Shown: positions 19,101-27,806 of the stretch, piece by piece
Layout: each line of letters begins with the position of its first letter
Position numbering within the stretch: position 1 is the first letter of the stretch
NCBI RefSeq assembly: GCF_004348535.1
Contig: NZ_SMJX01000022.1
Coordinates: 1 to 47,678 of the forward strand
DNA length: 47,678 nt
Source: Actinomadura sp. KC216
GTDB lineage: Bacteria; Actinomycetota; Actinomycetes; Streptosporangiales; Streptosporangiaceae
Direction: 5' to 3'
Position numbers and translations under genes: made by a program
The notes under the pieces: generated by a model
Told to the model about the DNA's origin: nothing
The model's database searches: none
What the model saw: the letters and a program-made list of their open reading frames with translations, nothing else

Positions 19101-19230
19101 TTCATGCTTGCCAACCAGTGTGCCACGCCGCGCATTCCCGCCCGATGTGACCATCGCCACGGCCGCGGCGGCGGGCCGCGCGGGGCGGGACGGCAGGGGT
19201 TGCCGGGAAGCGGCGGCCGGATGAAACTCG

Positions 19231-20754
19231 ATGACGGAACTGCCGCGGATCCGGGGGTGGCCCATGGGCAAAGTGACCTTGTCGCCGAAGATTCTGGACG
19301 TTCTCGACTTCGGCACTCCGTCGGCCGAGCGGGACATCTCCCGGGGACTGGAGAAGTATTTCGTCGAGTCCGACGCCTACCAGCGGGTCCAGTCGGGGGC
19401 GAAGACGATCCTGATGGGGAATCGCGGGGCCGGGAAGAGCGCGATCTTCCAGGTGCTGGCCAAGCGGGAGCGGGCGGCGGGCAGCCATGTCATCGAGCTG
19501 AGCCCGGAGGACTACTCCTACGAGCTGCTCAGCTCCACGATGGAGGCCGAGGACGCCGGGTCGTGGGCGAAGCAGGGGGCCTATGCGGCGGCGTGGAAGT
19601 ACCTCATCTACGTGCTCGTGATGAAGGCGCTGGCGCGGAAGGGAATGCGGCTGACCAAGGGCGGCGGCAGGGAGATTCACCATTACATCCGCGACAATCA
19701 CGGCGCTCATCAGCTCGGGCCGCTGTCGCTGCTGGTCTCGTATCTGAAACGGCTTGAGGCCATCAAGCTCGGGCCGATCGAGGCCGGGCTGCGGACGCGG
19801 GAGCTGGACCGGCTCTACAAGCTCGAGGAGATCCACAATCTGCTGCCCGCGCTGGAGAAGGTGCTGGACGGCCAGCGGGTCATCGTGCTCGTCGACGAAC
19901 TCGACCGCGGGTGGGACTCCTCCGAGGACGCCAAGGCGTTCGTCTCGGGACTCTTCCAGGCGTGCGTGTCGATCAACGGGCTGCACAAGAACCTGCGGGT
20001 GTACGTGTCGCTGCGGCAGGAGCTCTACGACGACATCCCCGCCCTGTACGACGACGCGCAGAAGCACCGGGACCTGCTGGAGAAGATCTACTGGTCGGAG
20101 GAGTCGCTGCTGGAGCTCATCGCCAAGCGGATCCGGTACTCGGCGCACGAGAAGGGCTTCGACGTGGAGGCGCTGGAGCGGGCCGGGGACCGGGCGTGCT
20201 GGTCGGCGGTGTTCGCCTCACCACCGGGCCAGGCACGGGACGCCGCGTTCCGCTACATGGTCGACCGGACCCTGTACCGGCCAAGGGAGATCATCCAGTT
20301 CTGTTCGGAGGCGCTGGCGCACGCCAGAAGCCGGACCTCCAAGCTGCCGGTGCCGTACTCGGCGATCGAGCGGTGCGAGTACGGCTACTCGGCCGAGCGG
20401 ATCAGGGACATCGCCGCCGAGTACCGCTCCCAGTACCCGGGGCTGCTGAGCGTCTTCGAGGTCTTCCGCAGCCGCCCGCACACGTTCGACCGCGAGGAGC
20501 TGGAACTGCTCTGCCTCGAACTGGCCGTCGGTGAGATCCCCACACGCGGGACGGAGTCGTGGCTACCGCACTGCTACCCGAACGACCTCATCGAGGTCCT
20601 GTGGCGGTCGGGGCTGCTCACCGCCCAGGCCGACGAGGACGGCACGTTCCTGGGGAGCCACCAGGTGCAGCACCTGAACGTGGCGGCCGTCAAGCGTTTC
20701 CGGATCCACGAGATGTTCCGCTCGTCCCTGGGGATCGCCGCCGCGAAAGGGTGA
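19231..20754 (+). CDS. P-loop ATPase, Sll1717-like family
   Basis: A 507-residue protein; ATG 19231 gives the longest ATG form, and ATG 19264 (MGKVTLSPKILDVLDFG) is equally plausible. Walker A is GNRGAGKS (63-70) and Walker B is VIVLVDELDRGWD (about 212-224). Following regions include YVSLRQELYDDIP and YRPREIIQFC, and a winged-helix-like C-terminus may start after about 400. It resembles the Sll1717-type P-loop ATPases, which are usually single genes with patchy distribution and uncertain roles, possibly in stress or defence. No effector (nuclease, protease or membrane protein) is adjacent. Flanking genes are core metabolism, so it looks like an inserted orphan. Function is unknown. Confidence 0.75.
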   Translation: MTELPRIRGWPMGKVTLSPKILDVLDFGTPSAERDISRGLEKYFVESDAYQRVQSGAKTILMGNRGAGKSAIFQVLAKRERAAGSHVIELSPEDYSYELLSSTMEAEDAGSWAKQGAYAAAWKYLIYVLVMKALARKGMRLTKGGGREIHHYIRDNHGAHQLGPLSLLVSYLKRLEAIKLGPIEAGLRTRELDRLYKLEEIHNLLPALEKVLDGQRVIVLVDELDRGWDSSEDAKAFVSGLFQACVSINGLHKNLRVYVSLRQELYDDIPALYDDAQKHRDLLEKIYWSEESLLELIAKRIRYSAHEKGFDVEALERAGDRACWSAVFASPPGQARDAAFRYMVDRTLYRPREIIQFCSEALAHARSRTSKLPVPYSAIERCEYGYSAERIRDIAAEYRSQYPGLLSVFEVFRSRPHTFDREELELLCLELAVGEIPTRGTESWLPHCYPNDLIEVLWRSGLLTAQADEDGTFLGSHQVQHLNVAAVKRFRIHEMFRSSLGIAAAKG

Positions 20755-20761
20755 GCGGTCG

Positions 20762-21400
20762 TCAGCCGTCCGCCAGCCGCAGGCCGGCCGGTGTCGGTGT
20801 GACGCGGGTGAGGTCCTGGATGATCCGGTGTGCTCCGGTGAGGACCGCCGGGTCGTGGCTGGTGGTCACGGCCAGGACGGTCGCACCGGCGGCGCGGCCC
20901 GCCGCTATGCCCGCGGGGGCGTCCTCGATGACGATGCAGGCGGACGGGTCCACGTCGAGGCTCCGAGCGGCCTTGAGGTAGCCGGACGGGTCCGGTTTGC
21001 CAGCCGGGACGTCTTCGGCGGTCACGACCACCTGTGGGGTCGGCACGCCGGCCACTTCTGTGCGGAGTTTCAGCTGGGGCCTGTCCATCGAGGTGACGAA
21101 CGCGTAGGGCAGGCCGTTCATGTTCGCCAGGAGGTCGACGGCGCCCGGCAGGGCGGTGATGCCGTCGCTGCGGACGGACTCCAGCGCGTCCAGGCGTGCC
21201 GCGGCGTCGAGGACCTGATCGGGCGGGAGGAAGTCGGCGACACGGTCGGCGGTGCGGCGGCCGTGGGCGTCGGAGAGGAACTCGTCCGGGTCGATGCCGT
21301 ACTCGGCGGCCCATTCCCGGGCGGCACGCTCTACGAGGGGCGTGGAGTCGACGAGGGTGCCGTCCACGTCGAACAGGACGGCCGCGCAGGGCAGGATCAC
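20762..21400 (-). CDS. HAD superfamily phosphatase (sugar-phosphatase-like)
   Basis: A 212-residue protein from ATG 21398-21400, overlapping the rpe stop as ATGA. Motif I is [11 protein letters not shown] (about 9-19, nucleophile aspartate first), motif II is VTSMDR, and motif III/IV are [12 protein letters not shown] followed by [19 protein letters not shown] helical cap lies between motifs I and II, as in subfamily I phosphatases such as phosphosugar phosphatases and beta-phosphoglucomutase. Coupling to rpe suggests a sugar-phosphate substrate of the pentose pathway, possibly as metabolite repair. The substrate cannot be told from sequence. Confidence 0.87.
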   Translation of the reverse strand: MILPCAAVLFDVDGTLVDSTPLVERAAREWAAEYGIDPDEFLSDAHGRRTADRVADFLPPDQVLDAAARLDALESVRSDGITALPGAVDLLANMNGLPYAFVTSMDRPQLKLRTEVAGVPTPQVVVTAEDVPAGKPDPSGYLKAARSLDVDPSACIVIEDAPAGIAAGRAAGATVLAVTTSHDPAVLTGAHRIIQDLTRVTPTPAGLRLADG

Positions 21401-22074
21401 CAGTTCGCCTTCGCCGTCGCCACCTCGGCCTGGCCGCGGAGCCTGCGGACGGCGTCGGCGGGGTCGTCCGCGCCGTAGACGGCGCTGCCCGCGACGAAGA
21501 CGTCCGCTCCCGCCTCCGCGCAGCGTTCGATGGTCTCCGCGCTGACGCCGCCGTCCACCTGGAGCCAGACGGGGAGGTCGCGGCCCTTGATGAGCTCGCG
21601 GGCGCGGCGGACCTTCGGCAGGACGACGTCCAGGAACTTCTGGCCGCCGAACCCGGGCTCGACGGTCATCAGGAGGAGCATGTCGATCTCGCCGAGGAGG
21701 TCTTCAAAGCCGTCCACAGGGGTGGCCGGGTTCACGCCGAGGCCCGCGCGCGCGCCTGCGGCGCGGATGGCGCGCAGGGTGCGGATCGGCGCCTTGGCGG
21801 CCTCGGCGTGGATGGTGACGCTCTTCGCTCCGGCCTCGGCGTACTCCGGCGCCCAGCGGTCGGGGTCCTCGATCATCAGGTGGCAGTCGAGCGGCAGCGC
21901 GCTGTGCTTGAGCAGTGCCTGGACGACGGGCAGTCCCAGGGTGAGGTTCGGGACGAAATGGTTGTCCATGACGTCGACGTGGACCCAGTCGGCGGAGTCG
22001 GCGATGCGCTCGACGTCCTCGGCCAAGCGGGCGAAGTCGGCGGACAGGATGCTGGGTGCGATCTGAGGAGCCAT
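21397..22074 (-). CDS. rpe: Ribulose-phosphate 3-epimerase
   Basis: A 225-residue protein from ATG 22072-22074. It interconverts ribulose 5-phosphate and xylulose 5-phosphate in the pentose phosphate pathway. Family motifs are [60 protein letters not shown] and [19 protein letters not shown]. The metal and catalytic residues (S, H, D, D pattern) are present. A TAGACT -10-like box lies 10-15 bases upstream of the start on the minus strand, so the transcript may be nearly leaderless. Confidence 0.97.
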   Translation of the reverse strand: MAPQIAPSILSADFARLAEDVERIADSADWVHVDVMDNHFVPNLTLGLPVVQALLKHSALPLDCHLMIEDPDRWAPEYAEAGAKSVTIHAEAAKAPIRTLRAIRAAGARAGLGVNPATPVDGFEDLLGEIDMLLLMTVEPGFGGQKFLDVVLPKVRRARELIKGRDLPVWLQVDGGVSAETIERCAEAGADVFVAGSAVYGADDPADAVRRLRGQAEVATAKANW

Positions 22075-22083
22075 GATGCCGCG

Positions 22084-22089
22084 AGTCTA
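22084..22089 (-). promoter_or_regulatory. Possible -10 box of rpe
   Basis: The minus strand has TAGACT nine bases before the rpe ATG, overlapping the stop codon of the upstream PAP2 gene. No Shine-Dalgarno is visible for rpe and no clear -35 is seen. A start of transcription at or next to the ATG would make a leaderless mRNA, common in actinomycetes. Confidence 0.35.
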
Positions 22090-23025
22090 TTGGCGCAGTT
22101 CCGTCCGGTCGTCACCCGGCCGGGTGATGGCGGGGGCGGGGCGTCCCGCCAGGCGGAGGCGGACGAACGCCTCCGGCGCGCCCGCGGTGACCCAGAGGCC
22201 GAGCATCACCTGGACGGCGAACGCCTGGGCCAGGTGCGATCCGTCGAGGAGGGAGACGGCGACGCCGCCTGCGATGCCCACGGGGAGGCGTGCGAGGCGC
22301 TGCCAGAGCTTCCCGCCCGCATCGAACCAGCCGCGTGCCGCGAGCAGGGACAGGCCGGCCAGGGCTCCGCAGAATCCGCCTGTGGCCCTCGCCGATTCGA
22401 CGAGGGTGACGGGTTCGGTCTGTCCTCCTGCCGCCTGGACGGCGCGGGCCCATGCGTCCGGCCAACGCCAGTTTTCGATCGGCTGTAGGGCGCCCCAGGC
22501 GGCTGCCAGCAGCAGCAGGGAGACGACGAGGGCGAAGGTCACCTGGACGGCAAGATGGCGGCGGGTCCACCAGGGGACGACGACGGGTTCCAGCCCGAGC
22601 GCCGCCACCAGGAGCGCCAGGCCGATGGCCCAGCCCGCCAGGACCTGGCCGATCGAGTGAACGCCGAGATAGACGCGGGACACACCGATCAGGGCGATGA
22701 CGGCGGCAGCGGCGGCCCACAGTACCCATCGCCTGGTCTGGGCGGCGAAGAACCCCCAGGCGACCGGTGCGTTCTGCGCGTGGCCGGACGGCATGCCGAA
22801 CGAGGTGTGGGACGCCTTGCCGTCGACGGTGGGGTCCGTCCAGTACGGGCGGGGGTCGTGGAAGACCAGCTTGAGGAGCGTGTTGAGGAACGCGCTGAAC
22901 AGCAGGATGACCGTGGCCCGCGCCACCAGGCGCGGTGCCGCGCACCAGAACAGGACCACGAGCAGGGGGACGTAGAACGCCGCGCTCCCCAGGAACGACA
23001 CGACATGCCAGAAGCCGGTCAGCAC
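22087..23025 (-). CDS. PAP2 family membrane phosphatase
   Basis: A 312-residue membrane protein. GTG 23023-23025 is chosen: it lies 11 bases after the rsmB stop and has GGGGGA just upstream. The three PAP2 phosphatase motifs are present: KLVFHDPRP (K-x6-RP), PSGHAQN, and SRVYLGVHSIGQ. In the third motif the usual aspartate after the histidine is glutamine, as in glucose-6-phosphatase-type members. About eight membrane segments are visible, including an extended C-terminal membrane domain. It probably dephosphorylates a membrane lipid or polyprenyl phosphate; the substrate is unknown. Confidence 0.85.
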   Translation of the reverse strand: MLTGFWHVVSFLGSAAFYVPLLVVLFWCAAPRLVARATVILLFSAFLNTLLKLVFHDPRPYWTDPTVDGKASHTSFGMPSGHAQNAPVAWGFFAAQTRRWVLWAAAAAVIALIGVSRVYLGVHSIGQVLAGWAIGLALLVAALGLEPVVVPWWTRRHLAVQVTFALVVSLLLLAAAWGALQPIENWRWPDAWARAVQAAGGQTEPVTLVESARATGGFCGALAGLSLLAARGWFDAGGKLWQRLARLPVGIAGGVAVSLLDGSHLAQAFAVQVMLGLWVTAGAPEAFVRLRLAGRPAPAITRPGDDRTELRQ

Positions 23026-23036
23026 GGGTCCCCCGG

Positions 23037-24443
23037 TCAGGTGCGGCGTAGAAGGGCCAGGAACATCGCGTCCGTGTTGTGGCGATGGGGCCAGAACTGC
23101 GCGTACGGGCCGTCCCCCAGGCCGGTGAGGGACGGGGCGACGGACGCTAGGGCGGACGGGGCGTCGAGGCGTTCCGCGTTGGTGTGTTCGCGGAGGACGT
23201 CGTCCACGACCACCCGGGTCTCGGCCAGGTGCGGGGAGCACGTGACGTAGGCGACCACGCCGCCGGGCCGGACGGACTCCAGGGCCGTGGCCAGCAGTCT
23301 CCGCTGCAGGGGGCCGAGTTCCGCGACCGATCCGGGACCGCGGCGCCAGCGTGCTTCCGGGCGGCGGCGGAGCGCGCCCAGGCCGGTGCACGGCGCGTCC
23401 ACCATGACGCGGTCGAACGACGCGGGCCGCCACGCGGGTGCGGTGCCGTCGGCGGCGATCACGCCGGTACGGGCGTCGACCGCGTCCCGGACGAGCCCGG
23501 CGCGGCGGGGCTGGACGTCGGAGGCCAGGAGCCGCGCGTCCCGCTGGGCGGCGAGGGCGGCGAGGAGGCCCGCCTTGCCCCCGGGGCCGGCGCACAGGTC
23601 GGCCCAGAGCGCGTCCTGTCCGTCCAAGGGAGCCTCGACCAGAGCCAGGGCGACCATCTGGCTGGCCTCGTCCTGGACGGCAGCGCGCCCATCGCGGACG
23701 GCGGCGATGGCTGCCGGGTCGCCCTCTGGCAGTAGGGCGCCGTAGGGCGAGTACGGAGCGGGTTCCGCGCCCGCGTCGTAGAGCTCTTGCACGGTGGCGC
23801 GGCCGGGACGGGCGACCAGGGCGACGCGGGGACGGGCGTTGTCGGCGGCGAGCAGTTCGTCGATCTCGCCGTTGCCGACGGCGTCCCGCAACGCGGACAC
23901 GATCCACTTGGGGTGGCTGTGCCTGACCGAGAGGCGCGTGGTGGCGTCGGCGTCGGCGGGCGCCACGATCTCCAGCCAGGCGTCCATGTCGCGGGTGGCG
24001 ACCTTGCGGAGGACCGCGTTGGCGAACTTGGCCTGCCCGGGGCCGGAGACCGAGCGAGCCAGCTCGACGGCGGTTCCCACGGCGGCGTGCGGCGGGATGC
24101 GCGTCGCGAGGATCTGGTGGGCGCCGAGGCGCAGGACGTCCAGGAGCGGCGCGTCGATGCGGCGCAGTTCGCGGTCGCTGCACAGCGCGAGCACCGCGTC
24201 GTAGGTGCCGCGCCCGCGGAGCGTGCCGTAGGTGAGCTCGGTGGCGAGGGCGGCGTCGCGGCCGGTGAGGCCGCGGTCGCGCAGGCGGCCGGGCAGCAGG
24301 AGGTTGGCGTAGGCGTCGCGGGTCTCGACGGCGCGGATCACGTCGAACGCGGTGCGGCGGACGAGGTCCTGCGGGCGGCCGGTCTTGCGCGGCCCGCCCG
24401 GCCTGCGGTTCTGGGCGTGTCGGCGGTTGCGGGCGGGCGGCAT
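23037..24443 (-). CDS. rsmB: 16S rRNA (cytosine 967-C5) methyltransferase
   Basis: A 468-residue protein from ATG 24441-24443, overlapping the fmt stop as ATGA. The N-terminal NusB-like RNA-binding domain (about 25-165) is followed by the methyltransferase domain. SAM binding is at LCAGPGGKAGLLAALA, the first conserved cysteine is in VDAPCTGLGALRRRPEARW, and the second is in YVTCSPHLAET. RsmB/Sun methylates C967 of 16S rRNA. The fmt-rsmB coupling is a common bacterial arrangement. The first 25 residues are very basic. Confidence 0.95.
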   Translation of the reverse strand: MPPARNRRHAQNRRPGGPRKTGRPQDLVRRTAFDVIRAVETRDAYANLLLPGRLRDRGLTGRDAALATELTYGTLRGRGTYDAVLALCSDRELRRIDAPLLDVLRLGAHQILATRIPPHAAVGTAVELARSVSGPGQAKFANAVLRKVATRDMDAWLEIVAPADADATTRLSVRHSHPKWIVSALRDAVGNGEIDELLAADNARPRVALVARPGRATVQELYDAGAEPAPYSPYGALLPEGDPAAIAAVRDGRAAVQDEASQMVALALVEAPLDGQDALWADLCAGPGGKAGLLAALAAQRDARLLASDVQPRRAGLVRDAVDARTGVIAADGTAPAWRPASFDRVMVDAPCTGLGALRRRPEARWRRGPGSVAELGPLQRRLLATALESVRPGGVVAYVTCSPHLAETRVVVDDVLREHTNAERLDAPSALASVAPSLTGLGDGPYAQFWPHRHNTDAMFLALLRRT

Positions 24444-25369
24444 CAGTGCAGCGCGTCCTTGCCGATGAGGTTGAGACCGCGGGCCCAGTCGGCCGCGCCC
24501 ATGGCCCGCTTGCCCTGCGGTTGCACTTCGCCCAGGGCGACCGGATGCGTGGCCGTCCCCACGAGCACCTCGTTCTTGCCGACACGCAGTTCGCCGGGCG
24601 AAAGCTTGTCCGCTTCTGGGACCGGACGGACCGGCCCGAGCTTGACGCGCGTGTCGCGGAAGTTCGTCCACGCGCCGGGGGCGGGCGTGCACGCGCGCAC
24701 GAGGCGGTCGATGTGCAGCGCCGGGGACTTCCAGTCGACGTGGGCGTCCTCGGGACTCAGCTTGGCCGCGTGGGACACGCCCTCCGTCGCCTGCGGCCGC
24801 GGCTCCAGGACGCCCGCCTCGATGCCGTTCATCGTGTCCAGCAGCAGGCCCGCGCCCGCGACGGCCAGGCGGCCCAGCAGGTCACCGGTGGTGTCGGTCG
24901 GCAGGATCGGCTCGGTCAGGACGCCGTAGACCGGGCCCGTGTCCAGCCCCTCCTCGATCTCGAACGTGGCCGCGCCGGTCACGTCGTCGCCGTGCAGGAT
25001 CGCGCGCTGGACAGGGGCGGCGCCGCGCCAGGCGGGCAGCAGCGAGAAATGCAGGTTCACCCAGCCGTGCCTGGGGATGTCGAGGGCCTCCCTGGGCAGC
25101 AGCGCCCCGTAGGCGACGACGGGGCAGCAGTCGGGCCCGATCTCGCGGAGCCGGTCGAGGAACTCGGGATCGCGGGCCTTCACGGGCTTGAGCACCTCCA
25201 CGCCCGCCTCGGCGGCCAGCGACGCCACCGGGCTGGCGCTCAGATGGCGCCCACGGCCCGAACGCCCGTCCGGCCGGGTGACGACTGCCGCCACCTCGTG
25301 CGAGGACTTCAGGAGCGCTCTGAGGGCCGGGAGCGCGGTCTCGGGCGTCCCGGCGAAGACCAGCCGCAT
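24443..25369 (-). CDS. fmt: Methionyl-tRNA formyltransferase
   Basis: A 308-residue protein from ATG 25367-25369, one base after the def stop. It formylates initiator Met-tRNA using 10-formyltetrahydrofolate. The N-terminus [20 protein letters not shown] is typical. The catalytic region [20 protein letters not shown] is followed by [13 protein letters not shown]. The C-terminal OB-fold includes [13 protein letters not shown]. Pairing with def, which removes the formyl group later, is the usual bacterial arrangement. Confidence 0.97.
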   Translation of the reverse strand: MRLVFAGTPETALPALRALLKSSHEVAAVVTRPDGRSGRGRHLSASPVASLAAEAGVEVLKPVKARDPEFLDRLREIGPDCCPVVAYGALLPREALDIPRHGWVNLHFSLLPAWRGAAPVQRAILHGDDVTGAATFEIEEGLDTGPVYGVLTEPILPTDTTGDLLGRLAVAGAGLLLDTMNGIEAGVLEPRPQATEGVSHAAKLSPEDAHVDWKSPALHIDRLVRACTPAPGAWTNFRDTRVKLGPVRPVPEADKLSPGELRVGKNEVLVGTATHPVALGEVQPQGKRAMGAADWARGLNLIGKDALH

Positions 25370-25370
25370 C

Positions 25371-25916
25371 TCAGATCGCCTTCCCGAGGGTGCGGTGCGG
25401 CGACTCCTTGACGACCGGGACCGGGTCGCCGAACCACTCGGCCTCCCGGATCGCCTTCATCGCGGCCTTGCGCTGCTCGGGGTCCATCCGGTCGATGAAC
25501 AGCACGCCGTCGAGGTGGTCGGTCTCGTGCTGGACGCAGCGGGCCAGCAGATGCGTGCCCTCCAGCGTGATCGGCTCGCCGTGCATGTTGAAGCCCTTGG
25601 CCACGGCCCGGACGGCGCGCGGCGTGGGGAAGGCCAGGCCGGGCATGGACAGGCAGCCCTCGTCGTCGGTCTCCTGCTCGTCGGACAGGTCCAGGGTCGG
25701 GTTGACCACGTGCCCCAGCCGGTCGTCGACGTAGTAGGTGAACACCCGCAGGCCCACGCCGAGCTGCGGCGCGGCCAGGCCCGCGCCGGGAGCGTCGATC
25801 ATCGTGTCGGTGAGGTCCTTGACGAGCTGGCGCAGCTCCTTGTCGAAGTCCTTCACCGGCTCCGCGGGCGTGCGCAGCACGGGGTCGCCGAAGAGGCGGA
25901 TGGGCTTGACGGCCAA
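25371..25916 (-). CDS. def: Peptide deformylase
   Basis: A 181-residue protein. The start is a TTG at 25914-25916 preceded by GGAG; no ATG or GTG lies nearby in frame. It removes the formyl group from nascent proteins. The three motifs are [11 protein letters not shown] (about 44-54), EGCLSMPGL with the metal-binding cysteine, and QHETDHLDG with the HExxH metal site. Length is normal. It is followed after one base by fmt. Confidence 0.97.
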   Translation of the reverse strand: MAVKPIRLFGDPVLRTPAEPVKDFDKELRQLVKDLTDTMIDAPGAGLAAPQLGVGLRVFTYYVDDRLGHVVNPTLDLSDEQETDDEGCLSMPGLAFPTPRAVRAVAKGFNMHGEPITLEGTHLLARCVQHETDHLDGVLFIDRMDPEQRKAAMKAIREAEWFGDPVPVVKESPHRTLGKAI

Positions 25917-25981
25917 CGGGGACTCCGTTTCGTGCGTGGCGGGGTTGCTCCGTCCAGTCTACGGAGCACCATGGTGACGTT

Positions 25982-27790
25982 TCACACGCCGCGGCGGGCG
26001 CCCTGGTGCGTGGATCGCGCCTTGTAGGCGGCGGTCCGGGCGGCCTTGGCGGTCGTCTTGTCGGGGTGGTGCGCGCCCAGGGCCTCCAGAACGTCGGCCA
26101 CGGCCGGATGGTCGGTACGCCACAGGTCGTCGACCATGGCCGTCATCTCCGCTCCCGGCGGCGCGTCGATGAGGGCCGCCTCCACCGCCTCCTCGGGTTC
26201 GGCGGTCTCCAGCATCCCGGCGACGGTGTCGACGAACACCCACAGGTACTCCTCGCGGGCCAGCTCACGTCCGGCCGGGTCTCCCGCGGCGTTGAGCCAG
26301 AGCGCGGCGTAGGGCGAGACCAGCGGATGCTCCTGCGCGGCGCGGACCACGCCCGCCGCCTCGGGGCCGATGCGGTGCAGGACGGCGGCGGCGAGGTTGC
26401 GCGCGCCGGGGCCGCCCGTCCGCATGACGGCCAGGAGGTCGGCGGCGGCGTCCTTGGGGTCGTGGCGGGCGAGCCAGCCGTCGATCTCCTCGTCGGCGGC
26501 GTCGGGCCGGTACCAGGTGAGCCCTTCGATGAGCTCGGACGCGCGCGCCCCCGCCAGGTCGCCGACGACGGGCGCGCTGAACCCGTCCGCCAGCAGCAGT
26601 TCCCGGACGGCCCACACGCCCAGCGGTGTCAGCGCGGATCCCTTGCCCGACGTCTCGACGACGCCCCACTCCTCGAACGCGGCCAGTTCGAGGAAGAACG
26701 CGTCCGCCACGAGGGCGGGCATGGCCTCTGCGTCGGTGAGGTCGTAGGCCTCTGCCACGTGGTCGAGCAGGGCGTTGATGAGGATTTCCGGCTCGGTGGG
26801 CTCCTCCTGCTCGTACAGGTGGATGAGGACGCCCGTCATCTCGTTCTGGACGAGCTCCATCGCGTCCAGGCCGTCCGCGTAGTCGTGCCCTGGGACGACC
26901 ATCGCCTCGAACAGCGGAAGCCATGCGGCCAGGAGCGTCGAGTCATCGCTGGAGTCGAGTCCGTCCAGGGCGGGACCTGGCCTGGCGGTGCCGGCCTCGG
27001 CGGTGATGACCTTCGCCTCTACGGCGGCCCACCAGAGGCGTTCCAGTTCGCCCGCGTCCTCCATCTGCCCGTGGCTGCGCGGAGCCTCCAGGCCGAGTGC
27101 GCCGGCCGCGGCCTGGAAGTCGGGGTCGGTGAGGGTGTCGTGCTCGGTGAGGGCGCGTTCGCCGGTCCAGCGGGCCAGGGCGAGGACGTTCTCGGTCAGG
27201 CGGGAGCGGCGCACGGCGTCGGCCACGTCCGCCTCGGAGGCGAGCCGCACGGGCGGGACGACCAGGTCCTCCACCTGCTGCAGGTAGCCCTCGGTGCGCG
27301 CGTACCGCTCCTCCTCCGGCAGCGCCTCGAAGTCGCGGATCCACGCCTCGACGGCCTCCTGGTCGTCCAGGGCGACCCCGTCGGCCCGCATCAGCCCGCC
27401 GATGACCTCCGCCGCCGCCTGCCGCTCCTCGGTGTCCAGCTCGGCGACGAGGTCGGCGAACGCGGGGCCGGTCCGGTCGATCTCGGCGTCCAGGTCGGCG
27501 GCGGCGGGCGCGGGCACGGCGCCGGTGTCGCGCAGGTAGGCCACGATGCGGCGGAGCGCGTCCAGGACGGTGGGGACGTCGTCGCCGCCCGCCACCACGG
27601 ACTCCGGGAACACGCTCAGGAGCAGCTCGCGCAGCGACTCGGGGGTCAGCGCCGCGGGGCCCGCCAGGCCCATCTCGTCCTGCAGCAGTTCGAGCAGGAT
27701 GCGCGCGCCCTGCTCGTCCAGCGCCTCGCCGCGCTCGTCCGCCCACCGCCGCAGGTCGCCCGCGGTGGTCTCCACCCAGTTCTCGGCCAC
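25982..27790 (-). CDS. Acidic helical protein of unknown function (602 residues)
   Basis: Open from GTG 27788-27790, 16 bases downstream of priA. I do not recognise a domain. The protein is rich in Asp, Glu, Ala and Leu and looks almost wholly alpha-helical, with repeated stretches that could be HEAT-like (for example LLAVMRTGGPGARNLAAAVL and VLEALGAHHPDKTTAKAAR). The C-terminus is basic (YKARSTHQGARRGV). No signal peptide or membrane segment is seen. A TAGGGT -10-like box six bases before the GTG suggests a leaderless mRNA. Its place between priA and def suggests a housekeeping context. The protein-coding call rests on length, codon bias and fit between neighbours. Confidence 0.8.
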   Translation of the reverse strand: MAENWVETTAGDLRRWADERGEALDEQGARILLELLQDEMGLAGPAALTPESLRELLLSVFPESVVAGGDDVPTVLDALRRIVAYLRDTGAVPAPAAADLDAEIDRTGPAFADLVAELDTEERQAAAEVIGGLMRADGVALDDQEAVEAWIRDFEALPEEERYARTEGYLQQVEDLVVPPVRLASEADVADAVRRSRLTENVLALARWTGERALTEHDTLTDPDFQAAAGALGLEAPRSHGQMEDAGELERLWWAAVEAKVITAEAGTARPGPALDGLDSSDDSTLLAAWLPLFEAMVVPGHDYADGLDAMELVQNEMTGVLIHLYEQEEPTEPEILINALLDHVAEAYDLTDAEAMPALVADAFFLELAAFEEWGVVETSGKGSALTPLGVWAVRELLLADGFSAPVVGDLAGARASELIEGLTWYRPDAADEEIDGWLARHDPKDAAADLLAVMRTGGPGARNLAAAVLHRIGPEAAGVVRAAQEHPLVSPYAALWLNAAGDPAGRELAREEYLWVFVDTVAGMLETAEPEEAVEAALIDAPPGAEMTAMVDDLWRTDHPAVADVLEALGAHHPDKTTAKAARTAAYKARSTHQGARRGV

Positions 27791-27806
27791 CCGAGAACCC
27801 TATTGG

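Noticed and set aside
19104-19757. 217-codon frame before and across the ATPase start
   Set aside because: It overlaps the ATPase in another frame, starts inside the divergent riboswitch promoter and shows no homology.
23026-24585. Long N-terminal extension of the PAP2 gene (open frame continues to 24585)
   Set aside because: The extension is Arg/Pro-rich shadow of rsmB; the GTG at 23025 with an adjacent ribosome binding site fits better.
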